Part shown: positions 14,290 to 17,142 of the stretch, in pieces
Layout of the letters: every line of letters starts with the position of its first letter
Position numbering within the stretch: position 1 is the stretch's first letter
Source of the DNA: Acidimicrobiia bacterium
GTDB taxonomy: Bacteria; Actinomycetota; Acidimicrobiia; Spongiisociales; UBA5794
Assembly: GCA_030599515.1 (NCBI GenBank)
Contig: JAUVNV010000021.1
Coordinates: 1 to 17,142, forward strand
Direction: 5' to 3'
Length of the DNA stretch: 17,142 nt
Translations under genes and position numbers: made by a program
Notes under the pieces: generated by a model
Told to the model about the DNA's origin: nothing
Databases searched by the model: none
The model's input: the letters and a program-made list of their open reading frames with translations, nothing else

Positions 14290-14391
14290 TTAGGTCAGTG
14301 GTGTCACTCCTTTCCCGTCGGTGGCTTCGAGGAGGCGGTAGGAGCCGCCTTCGGTGTTGAACTCACGACCACGGTGGATGACTTGGCGACT
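14290..14391 (-). pseudogene. C-terminal remnant of an IS21 IstB-like transposition ATPase
   Basis: On the minus strand an open frame of 33 codons ends with TAA at 14292-14290 and reads VIHRGREFNTEGGSYRLLEA near its start. The pattern 'vHhG..f...G.SYRL' is what ends IstB proteins of IS21 elements. Everything N-terminal of it is missing; an in-frame TGA at 14394-14392 and cyclase-like sequence replace it. The fragment is followed by the terminal repeats in the expected order. The family call rests on this short tail and the repeats, so it is moderate. Confidence 0.45.
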
Positions 14392-14700
14392 TCAGTTCTC
14401 GACGTTGCGTCTCATCTCGCCTCCGTGGCCGGTTCAGAGGGAACAATGACACTTGCGTTCACTGACATCGTCGACTCGACCGTTCTTGCAGAGTCGGTTG
14501 GAGACGTCGCGTGGGCTGAGATCATCGGCACCCACGAATCAGCGATTCGAAGCATCACCGAATCGCAGGGCGGAGCCGTGGTGAAGGTACTGGGCGACGG
14601 ATCGATGCTGGCCTTCGAATCGGCTCGGGCTGCGGTCGAAATTCGGCGGGCATCGGGTCCCGCGCCGGTACTCGTCTCGAACTCCTCTCGATGCGGGTGA
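14374..14700 (+). pseudogene. Truncated class III adenylate/guanylate cyclase domain
   Basis: Residues 24-90 of this 108-residue frame match the first half of a class III nucleotide cyclase catalytic domain: TLAFTDIVDSTVLAESVGD carries the first metal-binding Asp, and VVKVLGDGSMLAFESARAAV the central GDG motif. The normal continuation (a 'vriGlhaGe' strand, then the 'vN.AaRi' helix with transition-state residues) is missing from this frame; a fragment LDAGEQATVHVSRI appears one frame over at about 14688-14730, pointing to a deletion or frameshift. The N-terminus runs into the antisense of the IS fragment, so the ATG at 14374 is an accident of the junction (breakpoint about 14383-14400). It is not expected to be active. 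Confidence 0.7.
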
Positions 14701-14750
14701 GCAGGCGACGGTCCACGTGTCTCGCATCGTACGAATTCGTTGTCTGACTT

Positions 14751-14774
14751 CTTACACACCACGGCGTGTGTAAG
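14751..14774 (+). terminator. Perfect 9-bp hairpin with T-rich tail, or an operator-like palindrome
   Basis: CTTACACAC (14751-14759) and GTGTGTAAG (14766-14774) pair perfectly around a 6-nt loop, followed by ATGATTTTGTAATTC. This can be the old terminator of the cyclase gene. The 24-bp dyad is equally like a repressor operator, and the stretch around it is clearly more AT-rich than the rest of the window. Confidence 0.45.
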
Positions 14775-14795
14775 ATGATTTTGTAATTCATCGTG

Positions 14796-14816
14796 CCCTC
14801 AAGTTCACCTTGAGGG
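14796..14816. repeat. Perfect 8-bp inverted repeat
   Basis: CCCTCAAG (14796-14803) and CTTGAGGG (14809-14816) are separated by 5 nt. It lies 21 bp after the first hairpin and has no T tract, so it is not an obvious terminator. Between 14701 and 14973 I see no gene. Confidence 0.4.
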
Positions 14817-14973
14817 ATCGGCTCCTAACCCTATCTGTTGAGCGATCCATCGAAGTCTCGACTCACCCATGAGGGTCGTCGCCATTCGCATGATGACGGC
14901 AGATCCTGCGAACGGATCGTCACATGGGCCGCAGCGAACGGGCGATTCAAGCAGTCCCCTACGCTGCAGACGA

Positions 14974-15006
14974 ATGCGCAGTACGCTGTCCGGCGACCAT
15001 GTCTGA
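14974..15006 (+). CDS. Possible 10-residue leader peptide
   Basis: ATG 14974 follows TACGCT (14960-14965) by 8 nt, the leaderless spacing seen elsewhere in the window, and encodes MRSTLSGDHV before a TGA at 15004-15006. The stop overlaps the ATG of the next gene (ATGTCTGA), which would allow coupled re-initiation. A second TACGCT at 14982-14987 lies 11 nt before ATG 14999 and may be the true promoter instead. Confidence 0.25.
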   Translation: MRSTLSGDHV

Positions 15007-15394
15007 TGAACTCACCGTCGACCAGGCACTCGCCGAGATCATCGCCCTGTCGGCGAAAATCGACCCATTGGACTCCGACAGTCCGAAGCGGGTCGCTCTC
15101 GAGCGTCAGCGCGAGATGCTGAGAGTCGACATTCGCGAAGCCGCCGACGCGACCCGGTCGGAACCGGGTCTCCGGAATGAACTCGGCACGCTTCAACGTC
15201 GCCTCGCGCAGATCGACGACCGACCGATCGGCAAGGGGTGGACAGAGAAGGGGAACTACCGGTGGGTGAACGATCCGGGGGCGTACTCCGGCAAGATCAA
15301 CCAGATGCTCGATGCCGAAGATGCATACGAACGTGCGGAGATCGTCACCCGGATCGCCGAGATCGAAGCAGCCCTGGAGCGGCGGGCGGAGTAG
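14999..15394 (+). CDS. Small helical (coiled-coil) protein, unknown function
   Basis: The 131-residue product is mostly charged helix. Residues about 5-55 (VDQALAEIIALSAKIDPLDS, then a helix rich in Arg, Glu and Leu) and 65-80 look like coiled coil. A central segment with Gly, Trp and Tyr (GKGWTEKGNYRWVNDPGAY) is the only part with a distinctive composition, and a C-terminal helix rich in Ala, Glu and Arg ends the protein. I do not recognise a family. There is no signal peptide or membrane segment. There is no Shine-Dalgarno at ATG 14999; starts further upstream in the frame would add an unlikely Cys-containing stretch. It lies next to the IS scar but its codon use looks like that of its neighbours. 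Confidence 0.6.
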   Translation: MSDELTVDQALAEIIALSAKIDPLDSDSPKRVALERQREMLRVDIREAADATRSEPGLRNELGTLQRRLAQIDDRPIGKGWTEKGNYRWVNDPGAYSGKINQMLDAEDAYERAEIVTRIAEIEAALERRAE

Positions 15395-15401
15395 TGAGGC
15401 G

Positions 15402-15483
15402 CAAGTGCCCAGGCGGAAGCCGCGAGCTTTGAGCTTTGGGGAAGACCGGATACGGGATACGGACTACGGACTACCAAGTGCCC
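15402..15483. repeat. Heptanucleotide tract flanked by a 9-bp direct repeat
   Basis: From 15424 the plus strand falls into period-7 steps: GAGCTTT, GAGCTTT, GGGGAAG, ACCGGAT, ACGGGAT, ACGGACT, ACGGACT. Read from 15449 the units are GATACGG, GATACGG, ACTACGG, ACTACCA, the same AnTACGG unit as the tract at 7910-7944 read in reverse. CAAGTGCCC occurs at 15402-15410 and again at 15475-15483, bracketing the tract like a target duplication. The stop codon of the DUF971 gene lies within it. Confidence 0.7.
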
Positions 15484-15751
15484 GGAGAATCCCGTAGGGA
15501 TAGAGGCCGTCGGCGTGGCCGTCTCCGAACGTGAAGCGGATGGCATAGCCACCGATCAACTGCGCGTCTGCTATCGATGAACGGTTGCCGATCTGGATGA
15601 TCGAGCGTGTCATTGCTTCATGCTCGCGGCACTCCGCACACGGACATGACGAACGCAACCTGTCGCCCGACACCGTCGTCGAGACACCGTCGGTCCACGT
15701 GATCGTGACCGATTCTGCGTCGACATTGATCCGTTCCGGTTCGTGGTCCAT
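15464..15751 (-). CDS. DUF971 (GBBH-like) protein
   Basis: The 95-residue protein is a stand-alone DUF971 domain, also called gamma-butyrobetaine hydroxylase N-terminal-like. It has PERINVDAESVTITWTDGVS at the start, then RLRSSCPCAECR with the conserved Cys pair (CPCAEC, possibly metal- or cluster-binding), and IGGYAIRFTFGDGHADGLYP before the end. Such proteins are often encoded near iron-sulfur or Mrp/ApbC genes, but none is in the window. ATG 15751 follows TACGGT (15764-15759) by 7 nt. The end, GSP-stop, is written by the heptanucleotide repeat, so the original C-terminus may have differed. A long frame upstream is antisense to the DUF4032 gene. Confidence 0.82.
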   Translation of the reverse strand: MDHEPERINVDAESVTITWTDGVSTTVSGDRLRSSCPCAECREHEAMTRSIIQIGNRSSIADAQLIGGYAIRFTFGDGHADGLYPYGILRALGSP

Positions 15752-15758
15752 GGCTGGA

Positions 15759-15780
15759 ACCGTAGCGCAAGGCCTATCTT
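15759..15780. promoter_or_regulatory. Divergent leaderless promoters of DUF971 and DUF4032
   Basis: Only 36 bp separate the two ATG codons (15751 minus and 15788 plus). TACGGT (15764-15759, minus) and TATCTT (15775-15780, plus) each stand 7 nt before their start codon. Their -35 regions would lie in or beyond the other's -10 or start codon, so the two promoters probably compete. Confidence 0.5.
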
Positions 15781-15787
15781 GCCTCTC

Positions 15788-17023
15788 ATGCCGGTTCCGC
15801 AACTCCACATCCGACCGGGGAATCCAGACTTCATCGATCTCCCGTGGGGTCAACCGATCTCGGACTGGGACGACCCGCATCTCGTCGAAATGCCGACCGG
15901 GATCCACCGGCACCCGGTGGTGTTCGTCGCCTTCGAGGAGGGGATCTATGCCATCAAGGAGCTCCCGGTACGGCTGGCCACCCACGAGTTCGAGATACTC
16001 CGTGCCCTCTCGGAGCGCACGACACGATCCGGCCGCCCGGCCGGCCTTGTCATCCGGCCGTGGGCCGACCCTCACCAGGAGTGCTCCGGTGCCGTCATCA
16101 CGCGATTCGTCGACTACGCCTTCCCCTATCGCGAACTGGTCTCCGGTGGTGGCTTCGGGGCTCGCCGCACGCAGATGCTCGACGCCTTCGCAGGACTGCT
16201 CGTTGAGCTTCACCTCGCCGGTTGCTTCTGGGGCGACTGCTCGCTGTCGAACGTCCTCTACCGGTATGACGCCGGCGCGATCGAGGCCGTCATGGTCGAC
16301 GCGGAGACATCCCGTCTGTATGACATCTTGAGTGACGGCCAGCGCCACGAAGATCTGGACATCATGCAAGTGAACCTGGCCGGCGACATGGCCGACATCG
16401 CCGCATCTCAAGGCTACGACCTCGACTCGGCGGATCTGGAACTCGGCTTCGACATCACCGAACGCTACGACGCACTCTGGCGAGAGCTGACCACCGATCT
16501 CGTCATCGCACCACACGAGCGGTACCGCATCCGCGAACGAGTCGGACGCCTGAATGACCTCGGCTTCGCCGTCGACGATGTCGACGTGATTCCGGTCGGA
16601 TCGTCGAGCCGGATCCGAATCTCGGTGAGCGTGGGCGGTCGCACGTTCCACTCGCAGCGACTCCGTGAGCTGACGGGGATCGACGCCGCCGAGAACCAGG
16701 CACGACAGATCCTCAGCGATGTCAGATACCACGACGCGAAGTACGGGGAGAAAGGCGAGAGGGGCTCGGTCACCAGCAAGGCGGTCGCGACGATGCACTG
16801 GAGGATCACCCGATTCGAACCCTTCACACGCCGCATCGCGGAGATCAGATCGGAAGCCGATCCGATCCAGGGCTACTGCGACTTCCTCAACTTCCGCTAC
16901 TCGATCGCGTCAGAACGAGGACGCGATATCGAGAGCGAGGTTGCGCTCGAGGAGTGGATCGAGGCGGGACTGCCCGGATTCGATCCTGCGGTTACATCCC
17001 AGGAACCGGACTCGCTCCGGTAG
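15788..17023 (+). CDS. DUF4032 protein with a protein-kinase-like N-terminal domain
   Basis: The 411-residue protein looks like an actinobacterial DUF4032 protein. The N-terminal half has the marks of a kinase fold: Lys in IYAIKELPVRL (about 53-63) as the ATP-binding lysine, Glu in the next helix (THEFEILRAL), a catalytic loop HLAGCFWGDCSLSNVLY with Asp and Asn in the right spacing, and VDAETSRLYD in place of the DFG segment. It is related to the LPS-kinase/Kdo-kinase type rather than Hanks kinases. The C-terminal half is DUF4032. I infer a cytoplasmic kinase of unknown substrate. ATG 15788 follows TATCTT by 7 nt. The last 32 nt overlap the convergent dehydrogenase gene. Confidence 0.75.
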   Translation: MPVPQLHIRPGNPDFIDLPWGQPISDWDDPHLVEMPTGIHRHPVVFVAFEEGIYAIKELPVRLATHEFEILRALSERTTRSGRPAGLVIRPWADPHQECSGAVITRFVDYAFPYRELVSGGGFGARRTQMLDAFAGLLVELHLAGCFWGDCSLSNVLYRYDAGAIEAVMVDAETSRLYDILSDGQRHEDLDIMQVNLAGDMADIAASQGYDLDSADLELGFDITERYDALWRELTTDLVIAPHERYRIRERVGRLNDLGFAVDDVDVIPVGSSSRIRISVSVGGRTFHSQRLRELTGIDAAENQARQILSDVRYHDAKYGEKGERGSVTSKAVATMHWRITRFEPFTRRIAEIRSEADPIQGYCDFLNFRYSIASERGRDIESEVALEEWIEAGLPGFDPAVTSQEPDSLR

Positions 17024-17142
17024 CACCGCCGTCCACAGGCAATACCACACCGGTGATCCACGATGCCGATCCGGATGCCAGGAACGCCACGGCGGCCGCT
17101 ACATCGGACGGTTCCCCGATCCGTTTGAGCGGATGAAGCGAG
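16992..17142 (-). CDS. Short-chain dehydrogenase/reductase, C-terminal part
   Basis: The gene is cut by the right edge of the window; 49 codons and the stop are present. The reading HPLKRIGEPSDVAAAVAFLA, then SASWITGVVLPVDGG, is the classic C-terminus of NAD(P)-dependent SDR enzymes (family motif 'R.G.PeDvA.av.FLaSd.a.yiTG..l.vDGG'). The substrate cannot be told from this part. Its 3' end overlaps the DUF4032 gene tail to tail. Confidence 0.88.
   Translation of the reverse strand, partial: SLHPLKRIGEPSDVAAAVAFLASGSASWITGVVLPVDGGATGASPVPGM

Noticed and set aside
14374..14700. Functional small nucleotide cyclase
   Set aside because: The domain lacks its second half and begins in IS antisense sequence, so it is called a pseudogene.
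15464..16798. 444-codon open frame on the minus strand
   Set aside because: The C-terminal 95 codons are DUF971; the remainder is antisense to the well-supported DUF4032 gene.

Overview
The window looks like chromosomal DNA of a high-GC Gram-positive bacterium, most likely a deep-branching member of the Actinomycetota (an Acidimicrobiia-like lineage is my best guess; the sequence alone does not settle it). The reasons are the GC-rich codon use, the gene families present (DUF4032, TIGR03084, LOG, DUF222-HNH, DUF5667-like) and a start-site style typical of actinobacteria. About ten genes have no Shine-Dalgarno but carry a TAnnnT -10 hexamer 6-9 nt before the start codon, so they are probably read from leaderless mRNAs. 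Genes inside operons use GGAG/GGAGG instead.

Layout. 1-1.3 kb (+): a membrane-anchored DUF5667-like protein and a small secreted acidic protein, closed by a strong hairpin. 1.5-2.6 kb (-): ribosome-rescue factor ArfB followed by a coupled SAM methyltransferase. 2.6-6.3 kb (+): a tight three-gene operon encoding a CobT-like vWA protein with an HExxH motif, a CobS/MoxR-like AAA protein with altered Walker residues, and YajQ. 6.3-7.9 kb: a HAD hydrolase (-) and a divergent trans-aconitate methyltransferase-like gene (+). 8.0-9.1 kb (-): a DUF222/HNH endonuclease-family protein. 9.2-10.5 kb (-): a possible small membrane protein with a non-canonical start, then asparagine synthetase AsnA. 10.7-14.0 kb: a second HAD hydrolase (-) whose promoter overlaps that of a divergent LOG-family gene (+), then TIGR03084 and BtpA family genes (+). 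14.0-14.8 kb: a decayed mobile-element scar, with IS21-type terminal repeats, a transposition-ATPase C-terminal fragment and a truncated class III nucleotide cyclase, ending in two hairpins. 15.0-17.1 kb: an unrecognised coiled-coil protein (+), DUF971 (-), the divergent kinase-like DUF4032 protein (+) and the C-terminus of a short-chain dehydrogenase (-, cut by the window edge).

Most genes are housekeeping or conserved uncharacterised families. I see no complete phage, CRISPR array, tRNA, rRNA or secondary-metabolite cluster. The most interesting signals are the vWA-peptidase/AAA/YajQ operon with its unusual Walker motifs, two face-to-face leaderless promoter pairs (one with overlapping -10 boxes), heptanucleotide tandem repeats at two convergent gene junctions that supply the stop codons of neighbouring genes, and the kinase-like DUF4032 protein.
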